The notes below the pieces were generated by a model. The model made no database searches. It worked only from the letters and a program-made list of their open reading frames with translations, and had not been told where the DNA came from. The translations under genes were made by a program, and so were the position numbers. Shown piece after piece: positions 1 through 8,300 of a DNA stretch of 64,000 nt. Position 1 is the first letter of the stretch. The number at the start of each line of letters is the position of its first letter. Source of the DNA: Sphingomonas sp. (GTDB lineage Bacteria > Pseudomonadota > Alphaproteobacteria > Sphingomonadales > Sphingomonadaceae); assembly GCF_003248515.1 (NCBI RefSeq), contig NZ_QFOB01000002.1:248001-312000 (forward strand), given 5' to 3'.

Positions 1-90
1 CGAAGCCGCGCAGAAGCTGCCTGCAAGCAACAAGGCCCGCAGTCCGCGCCTGCGGCATCGCCGCCCTTCTATCGCCCCTTTGATCGCCAT
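1..90 (-). CDS. Possible 5' end of an exported-protein gene, cut by the window edge
   Basis: An ATG at position 90 on the minus strand opens a frame with no stop for 30 codons to the window edge. The peptide has an Arg-rich n-region followed by LRALLLAGSFCAAS, which resembles a signal peptide or lipoprotein leader. A GGGTAAGGG purine run sits directly against the ATG, which is too close for an ideal ribosome binding site. Codon use is less GC-biased than in neighbouring genes (ATA, AGG and TTG occur). A second frame from an ATG about 34 bases further in is also open. No family can be assigned. Confidence 0.25.
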   Translation of the reverse strand, partial: MAIKGAIEGRRCRRRGLRALLLAGSFCAAS

Positions 91-238
91 CCCTTACCCA
101 CAAGAACCGTGTTGCGACGATCCGGTTCCTGCGGATCGGTGCGTGCATCGTAAATCCGTTTCAAAATGCGCGTGGGATCGGGCCTCCCGGCGATCCGGTG
201 CAGCGCCGCGCCGGATCATCGCGTTTCCGAACCTGCCC

Positions 239-1006
239 TCAGCGCAGCGCCGAATAGATGCCATAGGCGCTCGTGGCGATCAGCACGGTGCCGACCAGGA
301 TCATCAGGGGTTTTGTCGGCACGCGCTTCGCGATCACCGCGCCGAAAGGGGCGGCGGCCAGCCCCCCGATCAGCAGCCCCACCGTCGCATGCGTGAAGGC
401 GGAGAGGCCGAGTGCCGCGATGAACGTCGCCGAGACGGTGATGGTGAGGAAGAATTCCGATGTGTTCACCGTGCCAATCACGCGGCGCGGGCTGCCGCCC
501 TGCACCAGCAGGTTGCTCGTCACGACGGGGCCGTAGCCGCCACCGCCCGCCGCATCGAGAAAGCCGCCGATCAGACCGAGCGGCTCGATGATCCTCGGCG
601 TGCGCTCGCGCGGCGGATACAGCAGGCCGCGCCAGATCAGGTAACAGCCGATGCAGAGAAGGTAGGCGAGGATCACCGGCCGCGCCGTCGCGGCGCTCAC
701 CGAACTCAGCACATAGGCGCCCAGCGCGCCGCCGATCATGGCGGGGATCACCAGCCGCAGGAACATCCGCCAATCGACATTGCGGTGGGCGATATGGCTG
801 ATGCCGGAGGCGGCGGTGGTGAACGTCTCCACCACATGCACGCTGGCGGATGCGGCCGCCGGCGGCAGGCCCAGGCTGATGAGCAATGTGCTGGATATCA
901 CGCCGAAGGCCATGCCCAGCGCGCCATCCACAAGCTGGGCGGCGAAGCCTACGGCGATGAAGGGCAGGACCAGGGAAATATCGAAGAAGGAAAGAAGTTG
1001 CTGCAC
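239..1006 (-). CDS. Sulfite exporter TauE/SafE family permease
   Basis: This is a 255-residue polytopic inner-membrane protein of the TauE/SafE (DUF81) family, whose members are linked to export or uptake of sulfite, sulfoacetate and other small organic anions. The sequence shows the usual two halves: an N-terminal hydrophobic block with FAAQLVDGALGMAFG, and a second half with IGGFLDAAGGGGYGPVVTS, the family's Gly-rich repeat signature. I chose the GTG at 1006 because the protein then begins just before the first membrane segment; the longer frame to 1147 adds an unstructured Arg-rich stretch. It lies 146 bp downstream of the YaiI-like gene on the same strand. The substrate cannot be read from sequence. 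Confidence 0.88.
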   Translation of the reverse strand: MQQLLSFFDISLVLPFIAVGFAAQLVDGALGMAFGVISSTLLISLGLPPAAASASVHVVETFTTAASGISHIAHRNVDWRMFLRLVIPAMIGGALGAYVLSSVSAATARPVILAYLLCIGCYLIWRGLLYPPRERTPRIIEPLGLIGGFLDAAGGGGYGPVVTSNLLVQGGSPRRVIGTVNTSEFFLTITVSATFIAALGLSAFTHATVGLLIGGLAAAPFGAVIAKRVPTKPLMILVGTVLIATSAYGIYSALR

Positions 1007-1152
1007 CGCCCGCCCTTGTAGATGCCCCGTTTCCGATCGTCCAACGCGTGTGGCGCGTCGGGGATGCGATGCCGGTGAATGCCTCCATTGCGCGGAATAT
1101 GCGCGGGATTCCCCGTCGAAAGCCGGTATGGCTATAGCCGCCGCCATGTCCC

Positions 1153-1623
1153 TCAGCGTGCGATGGGATGCCGCTTCAGCCGGACGAGCGCCTCGTCCAG
1201 CGCGGAAAGAAAGCGCGAGCGATCCGCCTTGGAAAAAGGCGCGGGTCCGCCCAGTTGCTCGCCCCCCGCGCGCAGATCCGCCATGATCGCGCGCACGGCG
1301 ATCGCGCTGCCGATCGAGGCGCTGGTGAACGGCTTGCCGGTCGGCGCGATCACGGTCGCGCCGGCCTTGATGCCGCGATCGGCGAGCAGGATGTCGCTCG
1401 TCACCACGATCGTCGCCGGGCCGGCCTCTGCCGCGATCCAGTCGTCGGCGGCGTCGAATCCGTCGCTCACCACCACGCGACGGATCAGCGGATGGGGCGG
1501 GATCCGCAAATGACTGTTGCTCACGATCGTCACCGGCGCCGCATGGCGGAAGGCGGTCTTGTAGATTTCTTCCTTAACCGGGCAGGCATCGGCATCGACG
1601 AGGATGGAAACGGGTGGGTTCAT
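1153..1623 (-). CDS. YaiI/YqxD family protein (UPF0178, DUF188)
   Basis: A 156-residue protein matching the YaiI/YqxD family at full length. Family landmarks are visible: DADACPVK near the N-terminus, SNSHLRIP around residue 36, and a TSDILLADR stretch mid-protein. The family has a PIN-like fold with acidic residues that could bind metal, but its biochemical role is not established. An AGGGA run lies six bases before the ATG at 1623. The gene shares direction with the TauE/SafE permease, but the 146-bp gap leaves co-transcription uncertain. Confidence 0.9.
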   Translation of the reverse strand: MNPPVSILVDADACPVKEEIYKTAFRHAAPVTIVSNSHLRIPPHPLIRRVVVSDGFDAADDWIAAEAGPATIVVTSDILLADRGIKAGATVIAPTGKPFTSASIGSAIAVRAIMADLRAGGEQLGGPAPFSKADRSRFLSALDEALVRLKRHPIAR

Positions 1624-1843
1624 CGCCTGTCCCTACGCGATTCCACCCGGGCGGAGGAGTGGGGAGGGCGGCGGCGCGCCCGATCCGGCTCGGCGGAAAA
1701 ATTCGAGCGGCCGTATAAGATGATTGCGGGCCGTCATGCTATGGCGTTATCCATGATTTCGTTCTCGCAGTGACGGATTCAGATCTCTCTCCGATCGGTC
1801 GAGAGGTCGGGAAACGAACTGACAGACCCCGGGGGAGCGAAGT

Positions 1844-4800
1844 ATGGCGACCTATGATTTCGCATCGTTGGCATCGTCGGCGGGAACGCCCATCGCATTT
1901 GATCCTGCAACCGATATTCTTTCCTTCAGCTCGGCATATGCGCCCGCGAACCTGAGGATCGAGCAAGTCGGTGGCGATGTCATCATCCGCAATGGCTATG
2001 CGGTCCGGCTCACATCGGTCTCGTTCAGCGCGCTTTCCGATCTCAATTTCCTGTTCGGCGGCCTGCATCTCGTCCGGCTGGGCAGCGCGGGCAACGATAC
2101 GCTCGACAATTCGGCGGTTGGCCGCAGCTATTATGATCTCCGGCTGGGCGGGTCGGATACGGTCGTCGGCAGCGGCACGGGCGCCGATACCATCTATGTC
2201 GGTGCCGCGCTGGACTCCGGGGATCGGATCAACGGCGGCGGCCTTTTCTCCTACCAGGAGGATCGGCTGATCCTCGGTGGCACCTATCTGGACGAGGTGG
2301 TGCTCGGCCCGAATACGGTGACGGGCGTGAAGTTCTTCATAGCGGAGGCCGGCAGCACCATCCGCCTGAAGCTGGACGCGAATACCACCAAGGCTGTCGA
2401 CCGCTTTTATGTGGTCGCGACGGCGCAGGGCCAGGGCGACATGCTTTCGCTCGACGGATCCGCCGTGACGACGGGGTTTACCGTCCAGTCCGGAGCCGGT
2501 GCGGATATGATCCGCGGCGGCACCAAATCGGATTTCCTGGACGGCGGCGCCGGGAATGACGTGGTGTATGGCGGCACGGGCAACGATGAGCTCCATGGAG
2601 GCGCGGGCGACGACACGCTCTACGGCGACGACGGCGATGACACGCTCTATGGAGAAACCGGCGCCGATGCGCTCTACGGCGGCAACGGCGATGACAAGAT
2701 CTATGCGGGGGGAGGTGCCCCGGCGGGCATGGCCGATCGCCTCTACGGCGATGCTGGCAACGACACGCTCTATGCCGGGGCGATCGGCGATCTTCTTACC
2801 GGGGGCTCCGGGGCGGACATCTTCGTTCCGGTGCTGGGATCGTTTTCGGCCTTGGCGGCGGCCGCGCCGATCGCCGATTTCAGCCGTGCCGAAGGGGATC
2901 GCATCAGCCTTTCGTACGTCAGCGAAAATAACGGCTACCGCAAGGCGGTGCTGCGCGGGGCGGTGGAGGCGGGTTTCACGCTCACCATCGGCGCGCATCT
3001 GGGCGGCGAGGATATCGGCTCCGGATATATGCAGACGTGGTCGTACCGCAGCGGCACGAGGACCTATTTCATCGGGGACCTGAACGACAATCGCGTGCTG
3101 GATGCGACAGATTTCGTGCTGGCCGTGGACGGGCCGGACGTGCCTGCCGTCCTCACGAACGATGATTTCGTTGCCGGCTCCTTCACCTCGGGGTTGCGGC
3201 TGGGCACGGAGGGGGATGATGTCGGCGGCCAGATGGATGGCACGTCGGGCAACGATCTGATCTACGGTTTCGGCGGGAATGACGTGATCAACGGCTTTGC
3301 CGGGAATGACACCATCTACGCAGGCGATGGCGACGATATCGTCGATGGCGGAGCGGGCGCGAATATCATCCATGGCGGCGCCGGCAGCGATACGCTGAAC
3401 GGTGGCGATTCCCAGGATACGATCTTCGGCGAAAGCGGCATCGACATCATTCATGGCGGCGCCGGCAACGATATTCTGTATGCGGGCTCGGCGCTGTACG
3501 ATCCCGTGACCGGCGTGCCCGCCGGCGCCTACGATCAGGTTTATGGCGAGGCGGGCGATGATATCCTGTACGGTACGGCCGGGGCGGATCTCCTCGATGG
3601 CGGTGCCGACGACGACGCCATCTATGGCGGCGGCGGCGCGGATACGCTGCGCGGCGGGGACGGGGATGATCGCCTTTATGGCGGCAAGGATGCGGTGCTG
3701 GAGGGCGGCGCCGGCTCCGATCTGCTCTACGATGGCGCCACGCTGACAGGGGGCGCGGGCGCGGACGTTTTCGTCACGGGTTCCAACATTTCCTCCAGCG
3801 GGCACTTTTCGGCGCCCGCCACGATTACGGATTTCAATCGCGCGGAGCATGATCTCCTCGATGTCCGCATCATCAACACCTATTACGATGTCGGCAGATC
3901 AGGCTTTTTCGGTGAATTGGGCGCGGGTTTCTCGCTTACGCTTGGGGCCCAGCTGACCGATGCGGATCATTATACGGATGTCCGGTCCTACTGGTCCTAT
4001 CGCGAGGGATCGACGACCTATCTGATCGGCGATCTGAACGGCAATTACATCCTCGACGCGACGGATACCGTGATCGCGCTGACGGGGGCAATGGCGCCCG
4101 AAACGCTCGTTGCCAGCGATTTCGTCTATAACAGTTTCGGCCTGGTCACCGGGACGATGGGCGACGACGTGATGACCGGGGCCGACGGCTATTACGCGGC
4201 CGATGTCCTCTATGGTCTGGCGGGCAACGATACGATCCGGGGATTGGGCGGCGGCGACACGCTTTACGGAGGTGCGGGCGAGGACACGCTATACGGCGGT
4301 GATGGCAACGATCACCTCTGGGCGGGTGACGATGCGGCCGGAGTGACCAATCAGCTTTATGGAGAAGCGGGCGACGATCTGCTGAACGGCAGCAAGGGTG
4401 CCGATCTGCTCGATGGCGGCGACGGCGACGATTATCTGGTCGGCTGGCTAGATGCCGATACGCTGCGGGGTGGCGCCGGCAATGATACCCTGCTGGGCGG
4501 CGAGGACGATGACGTGCTGGAAGGCGGGGCAGGCAATGACCGGCTCCGTGGCGACGGCGGCAGCGATACGATGACCGGCGGCAGCGGAGCGGACACGTTC
4601 GCCCTGCGGCTTTACGATTCCGCGCATTATATCTCGACGCTGGGCTTCCTCGATGTCGTGACCGATTTCAATCGGGCCGAGGGTGACCGCATCGATCTCG
4701 AATATGCGGCCTCCGCTTATGGTCTCCGGCCGGCCATGCTTCGTGGCGATGTGGCGTCGGGGTTCACGCTCACGGCCGGCGCGCATCTCGGTGGGGAAGA

Positions 4801-6340
4801 TATCGGTTCGGGCTTCTCGCAATTCTGGTCGTACCGGGATGGATCGACCACTTATCTGATCGGCGATCTGAACGACAATCGCCAGCTGGACGCGACCGAT
4901 CTGGTGCTGGCCTTCACGGGAGCGACCGCGCCCACGACGCTGATGGTGGCTGATTTCACGGCGGGCACCTTCGTCGCCGGACAGACGGGTACGCCGGGCA
5001 ACGATATCGGCGGGCCGATGGATGGCACCTCGGGCGACGATAGCATCTTCGGCCTTGCCGGCGATGATGTGATCAACGGCTTTGGCGGCAATGATCAGAT
5101 CTATGGCGGGCCGGGCGCGGATCTGATGTCGGGCGGTTTGGGCGACGACACCTATTATGTGGATGATCCCGGCGACAAGGTGTTCGAATATCAGGAGCCG
5201 GGGAACGACACGATCTATTCCACCGTCAGCTACAGCCTCTTCCAGCAGTTCGTGGAAACGCTGACGCTGGTCGGCACCGCGAATATCGATGCGACCGGCA
5301 ATGCGCAGGCGAACCGCCTCAACGGCAATGATGGCAATAACGTGCTGAACGGCATGGCCGGGGCGGACATCATGGCCGGCGGCAAGGGCAACGACATCTA
5401 TTATGTCGATAACGCGCAGGATGCCGTTCTGGAGGTTGCGGGCCAGGGATATGACAGCGTCCAGGCATCGGTGAGCATCAACGTTGTGAATCAGTCGATC
5501 GAGGCGGTCACGCTGGTCGGCACCGACAATATCGATGTTTTTGCAGGGGGCGACGCTGAATTATTGACCGGCAATGCCGGGAACAATGTTCTCGCCGGCT
5601 ATGGTGGCGCCGAAACCATGATCGGCGGCCTGGGCGACGACACCTATTATGTGGACAATATCGGCGACAAGGTGATCGAGGCGCAGGGCGCCGGCAACGA
5701 CACCATTTATTCCAGTGTCAGCTATAGTCTGTTCCAGCAATTCGTCGAAACACTCACGCTCACCGGCTCCTTGAATATCGACGCCACCGGAAACGCCCAG
5801 AACAATATCATCAACGGAAACTACGGAAATAACGTGATGAACGGGATGGCGGGTGCCGATATCATGAGCGGCGGTGCCGGGGATGATACCTACTATGTCG
5901 ATAATGTCGGCGATCAGGTGATCGAATATCAGGGGTATGGGAATGACAAGGTCTATTCCTCGATCGGCTTCGATCTTGCCGGACAGTTCATCGAGGCGCT
6001 GGAGCTGACCGGATCCAATGCGATCAATGCGCTCGGCAACAGTCAGGATAACGTGCTGATCGGCAACGGAGCCAATAATGTGCTGACCGGGCGCGGCGGT
6101 TCCGACACGTTCGGTTTCCGCACCGGCTTCGGCCACGACACCATCACGGATTTCACGTTCGGCAGCGATGTCATCTCCTTCGCCGCGGGCACGTTCGGCT
6201 CCTTTGCGGATGTGATGGCGCATGCATCGATGGTCGGCGGCGATACCGTGATCGCGCTGGATGCGAACAACAGCGTGACGGTGCAGAACAAGCAATTGTC
6301 CTCGTTCACGGCTTCGAATTTCGTGTTCGGCGGTCTTTAG
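1844..6340 (+). CDS. Large secreted RTX (haemolysin-type Ca2+-binding repeat) protein with three modules
   Basis: A 1498-residue acidic protein dominated by GGxGxDxLxGG nonapeptides that bind Ca2+ and fold after type I secretion. There is no N-terminal signal peptide, as expected for type I substrates. Residues about 210-1040 contain three modules, each an RTX block followed by a non-RTX beta-rich stretch (ITDFNRAEGDRI, AHLGGEDIGSG, WSYR) and ending in an EF-hand-like loop of the form DLNDNRxLDATD at about residues 412, 730 and 1008. From about 1060 the repeats change to the DTYYVDNxGD / TGNAQNN class. The C-terminus ends in a hydrophobic FVFGGL, typical of type I signals. GGGGGAG lies seven bases before the ATG. 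No ABC exporter, membrane-fusion or outer-membrane gene is adjacent, so the secretion machinery must lie elsewhere. No catalytic domain is evident; an adhesin or surface-layer role is inference. Confidence 0.93.
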   Translation: MATYDFASLASSAGTPIAFDPATDILSFSSAYAPANLRIEQVGGDVIIRNGYAVRLTSVSFSALSDLNFLFGGLHLVRLGSAGNDTLDNSAVGRSYYDLRLGGSDTVVGSGTGADTIYVGAALDSGDRINGGGLFSYQEDRLILGGTYLDEVVLGPNTVTGVKFFIAEAGSTIRLKLDANTTKAVDRFYVVATAQGQGDMLSLDGSAVTTGFTVQSGAGADMIRGGTKSDFLDGGAGNDVVYGGTGNDELHGGAGDDTLYGDDGDDTLYGETGADALYGGNGDDKIYAGGGAPAGMADRLYGDAGNDTLYAGAIGDLLTGGSGADIFVPVLGSFSALAAAAPIADFSRAEGDRISLSYVSENNGYRKAVLRGAVEAGFTLTIGAHLGGEDIGSGYMQTWSYRSGTRTYFIGDLNDNRVLDATDFVLAVDGPDVPAVLTNDDFVAGSFTSGLRLGTEGDDVGGQMDGTSGNDLIYGFGGNDVINGFAGNDTIYAGDGDDIVDGGAGANIIHGGAGSDTLNGGDSQDTIFGESGIDIIHGGAGNDILYAGSALYDPVTGVPAGAYDQVYGEAGDDILYGTAGADLLDGGADDDAIYGGGGADTLRGGDGDDRLYGGKDAVLEGGAGSDLLYDGATLTGGAGADVFVTGSNISSSGHFSAPATITDFNRAEHDLLDVRIINTYYDVGRSGFFGELGAGFSLTLGAQLTDADHYTDVRSYWSYREGSTTYLIGDLNGNYILDATDTVIALTGAMAPETLVASDFVYNSFGLVTGTMGDDVMTGADGYYAADVLYGLAGNDTIRGLGGGDTLYGGAGEDTLYGGDGNDHLWAGDDAAGVTNQLYGEAGDDLLNGSKGADLLDGGDGDDYLVGWLDADTLRGGAGNDTLLGGEDDDVLEGGAGNDRLRGDGGSDTMTGGSGADTFALRLYDSAHYISTLGFLDVVTDFNRAEGDRIDLEYAASAYGLRPAMLRGDVASGFTLTAGAHLGGEDIGSGFSQFWSYRDGSTTYLIGDLNDNRQLDATDLVLAFTGATAPTTLMVADFTAGTFVAGQTGTPGNDIGGPMDGTSGDDSIFGLAGDDVINGFGGNDQIYGGPGADLMSGGLGDDTYYVDDPGDKVFEYQEPGNDTIYSTVSYSLFQQFVETLTLVGTANIDATGNAQANRLNGNDGNNVLNGMAGADIMAGGKGNDIYYVDNAQDAVLEVAGQGYDSVQASVSINVVNQSIEAVTLVGTDNIDVFAGGDAELLTGNAGNNVLAGYGGAETMIGGLGDDTYYVDNIGDKVIEAQGAGNDTIYSSVSYSLFQQFVETLTLTGSLNIDATGNAQNNIINGNYGNNVMNGMAGADIMSGGAGDDTYYVDNVGDQVIEYQGYGNDKVYSSIGFDLAGQFIEALELTGSNAINALGNSQDNVLIGNGANNVLTGRGGSDTFGFRTGFGHDTITDFTFGSDVISFAAGTFGSFADVMAHASMVGGDTVIALDANNSVTVQNKQLSSFTASNFVFGGL

Positions 6341-6350
6341 GCGGGCTTTC

Positions 6351-6368
6351 GATCCGGTTCGCCGGATC
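6351..6368. terminator. UUCG-capped hairpin between convergent genes
   Basis: A perfect 7-bp stem (GATCCGG/CCGGATC) closed by a TTCG tetraloop lies between the stop of the RTX gene and the stop of the LysR gene, overlapping the latter by two bases. There is no U-tract on either side, so it may act as a weak bidirectional terminator or as an RNA 3'-end stabiliser. Confidence 0.45.
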
Positions 6369-7371
6369 AACCGCTTCGGTCATTCGGCGTGGCGCGATCT
6401 CCGGGCCGGCATGGCATTCGGCCCGCTTCGAAAGCCGTCTGGCGCGGTTCTGTCCCGCCCCAGACGGGCGGATCGCCGATCGCCTCGCGCAGGGCCGCGC
6501 TGATGATGCGCAGGCAGGCGGAAGGCTGGGCGAGCGCGCGCAGCAGCCATACGCCCGTAGGCGTCGCATTCCAATGTTCGCCGCCAGGCCCCAGCCGTTC
6601 CAGCCTGCCTGCCTGCACGTCATGTCCGACCACCCAGTCGGGAAGGAAGGCGATGCCGATGCCGGCAAGACACGCCAGCCGCATCGCCTCGAAATCGTCG
6701 CAACGGAATATGGCTTGCGCAATCGCGGCCGCGCCGCCGGGCCTGGCGGCGATGTCCCCCCAACCGAGCAGATCGGCACCGTGGAGCTTGTCGATCAGGC
6801 GGTGGCCAGCCAACTCGGCCAATGTCTCCGGGCGGCCGGCGCGCTCGAGATAGCCTGGGCTCGCCACCAGCAACCGGCGCTGATCGGCGAGCTTCGAGGC
6901 GATCAGCGTGCTGTCGGCGAGCCGGCCGATGCGGATGACGGCATCCAGTCGCTCCCGCACGGGATCCGCCAGACGCTCCGTCAGATCCAGTTCGACCGCC
7001 AGCCCCGGATGATCGGCCATCACCCTCTCCAGCGCGGGGATCACATAGCGTTTGCCGAAGGTGGGAAAGCAGGCCAGCCGGAATGTGCCCGCGATCGCTC
7101 CATCGAATGCCGCGATTTCGGCATGCGTGTCGATCAGCTGGTCCAAGAGCGGCTGTGCCCGCTCGTGCAGGCGTTCGCCCGCGTCCGTCATCGTCAGGGC
7201 ACGCGTGGAGCGGATCAGCAGCGGCACGCCGAGCGAATGTTCCAGCGCGTCGATCTGGCGCACGATGGCCGAGGGTGTCTGCCCGCGACGCCGTGCCGCG
7301 CCCGAAAAGCTGCCGTGGCGCACCACCTCGACGAACACCGCCAGATGCTCGGCGAAGCGGGGATCCCTCAT
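6367..7371 (-). CDS. LysR family transcriptional regulator
   Basis: A 334-residue LysR-type regulator. Residues about 6-65 form the winged helix-turn-helix (GSFSGAARRRGQTPSAIVRQI followed by LGVPLLIRSTRALTMTDAGE), and residues about 90-300 form the periplasmic-binding-like effector domain (GTFRLACFPTFGKRYVIPAL). The C-terminal 25-30 residues extend beyond the usual domain end and are Pro/Arg-rich. I chose the ATG at 7371, five bases after GGAG, over a GTG two codons upstream. It is divergent from the SRPBCC-like gene across 129 bp that contain an overlapping dyad, so regulation of that neighbour and of itself is likely. The effector is unknown. Confidence 0.92.
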   Translation of the reverse strand: MRDPRFAEHLAVFVEVVRHGSFSGAARRRGQTPSAIVRQIDALEHSLGVPLLIRSTRALTMTDAGERLHERAQPLLDQLIDTHAEIAAFDGAIAGTFRLACFPTFGKRYVIPALERVMADHPGLAVELDLTERLADPVRERLDAVIRIGRLADSTLIASKLADQRRLLVASPGYLERAGRPETLAELAGHRLIDKLHGADLLGWGDIAARPGGAAAIAQAIFRCDDFEAMRLACLAGIGIAFLPDWVVGHDVQAGRLERLGPGGEHWNATPTGVWLLRALAQPSACLRIISAALREAIGDPPVWGGTEPRQTAFEAGRMPCRPGDRATPNDRSG

Positions 7372-7382
7372 ATGCACTCCAT

Positions 7383-7409
7383 CTTTGCCGAAATCGCAAA
7401 GCCGTTTGC
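7383..7409. promoter_or_regulatory. Candidate LysR operator: overlapping dyads
   Basis: In the divergent LysR/SRPBCC-like intergenic region, CTTTGC is followed after seven bases by its inverse GCAAAG. The right arm reads on as GCAAA-GCCG-TTTGC, a second overlapping inverted repeat. Interrupted dyads of this size, close to the T-N11-A class, are typical LysR sites. It begins 12 bp upstream of the LysR start and ends 92 bp before the opposite gene. Confidence 0.5.
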
Positions 7410-7500
7410 GAATGAGCGTGCGTTATCATCGCCCCCCTGTCGAGGCATTCCCTGCCCATCGGAGCGCCGCCCCGCGCCGCCGAAATCAAGGAGAATGACC

Positions 7501-8052
7501 GTGAAGATCCTCGACCAGATCCTGTCCCAGTCCGCTTATTCGCACGAGATCGATGTGCCGCTGGCGCAGATCGACATCGCCGAATGGCTGTTCACCCTTC
7601 CGGAAGCGGAATATCAGCGCTGCTGCGTGCCCGATCATATCGCGGCCGGCACCACGACGACCGATGATGGCCGGCGCATGTCGATCAACGTGGAGATGAT
7701 CGGCACCGGCCTCGTGGTCCAGCATTATGTCGCCGACGAGGCGACGCCGAGCTACGTGCGGATGAACTCGATTTCGGATGTATTCACCGCCAATGGCCGC
7801 ACCCAGGTCAATGTGCTCTGGGAACTGATCGCGGAAGATGCCGGCGGGGGCCGCACCCGCTACACCAACCGCGTCACCGCCCGACCCACCGATGCCTTCA
7901 TGGCCTTCCTCGAAGTGCATGGCATCGCGTTCGAGGATGCCGCCGCGGCGCGTCAATCCGCCGGCGGCGATCATAATCGCCGCGAAACGCCGATGTTCGC
8001 GGAAAGCATCGCCCGCCGCGCGATCGCCCGCGCCGGGGAAGCCGCCATCTAA
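7501..8052 (+). CDS. SRPBCC-like / conserved hypothetical protein
   Basis: A 183-residue cytosolic protein with no signal peptide or membrane segment. The run of beta strands with alternating hydrophobics (MSINVEMIGTGLVVQHYVAD, TQVNVLWELIAEDAGGGRTR) and a final helical segment suggest a START/Bet v1-like SRPBCC fold, but I see no diagnostic motif. The start was taken as GTG at 7501, seven bases after GGAG; an in-frame ATG two codons earlier lies too close to that site. It is divergent from a LysR regulator and is the likely regulated target. Ligand and function are unknown. Confidence 0.6.
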   Translation: MKILDQILSQSAYSHEIDVPLAQIDIAEWLFTLPEAEYQRCCVPDHIAAGTTTTDDGRRMSINVEMIGTGLVVQHYVADEATPSYVRMNSISDVFTANGRTQVNVLWELIAEDAGGGRTRYTNRVTARPTDAFMAFLEVHGIAFEDAAAARQSAGGDHNRRETPMFAESIARRAIARAGEAAI

Positions 8053-8257
8053 AGCGATGGCGAAGCGGGCGGAGTTCCTGCCGTCCGGGAATGGCCTCGA
8101 GGATCGCTTTGGCCCGGCGGAGCGCCGCCCCGTTCCTTCACAGGATCGATAGCCGGTATGGCGTCCGGGTTCGGCGGAAGGGGGGGGCGGCCCGCCAGAG
8201 TGGCACGGGCGAACCGCCCATGCCGCGCCCGGCCGCCGCTTTATTGCTTCGGCAGAG

Positions 8258-8295
8258 CCCCGTTCGCTCCCCGCGCGGGGAGCGAACGGGGTTTT
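8258..8295 (+). terminator. Perfect 34-base palindrome followed by TTTT
   Basis: Two 17-base arms (CCCCGTTCGCTCCCCGC and its exact inverse) abut with no spacer and are followed by TTTT on the plus strand. It lies between the convergent SRPBCC-like gene (stop 205 bp upstream) and acnB (stop 10 bp away). The U-tract faces plus-strand transcripts, but a stem this strong could also stop transcripts leaving acnB. Confidence 0.75.
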
Positions 8296-8300
8296 CGGCC

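Noticed and set aside
1739..3850. A 703-codon minus-strand frame opposite the RTX gene
   Set aside because: It mirrors the RTX repeats as an Ile/Val/Arg-rich periodic sequence and has no start context. The plus-strand reading has Ca2+-binding motifs.
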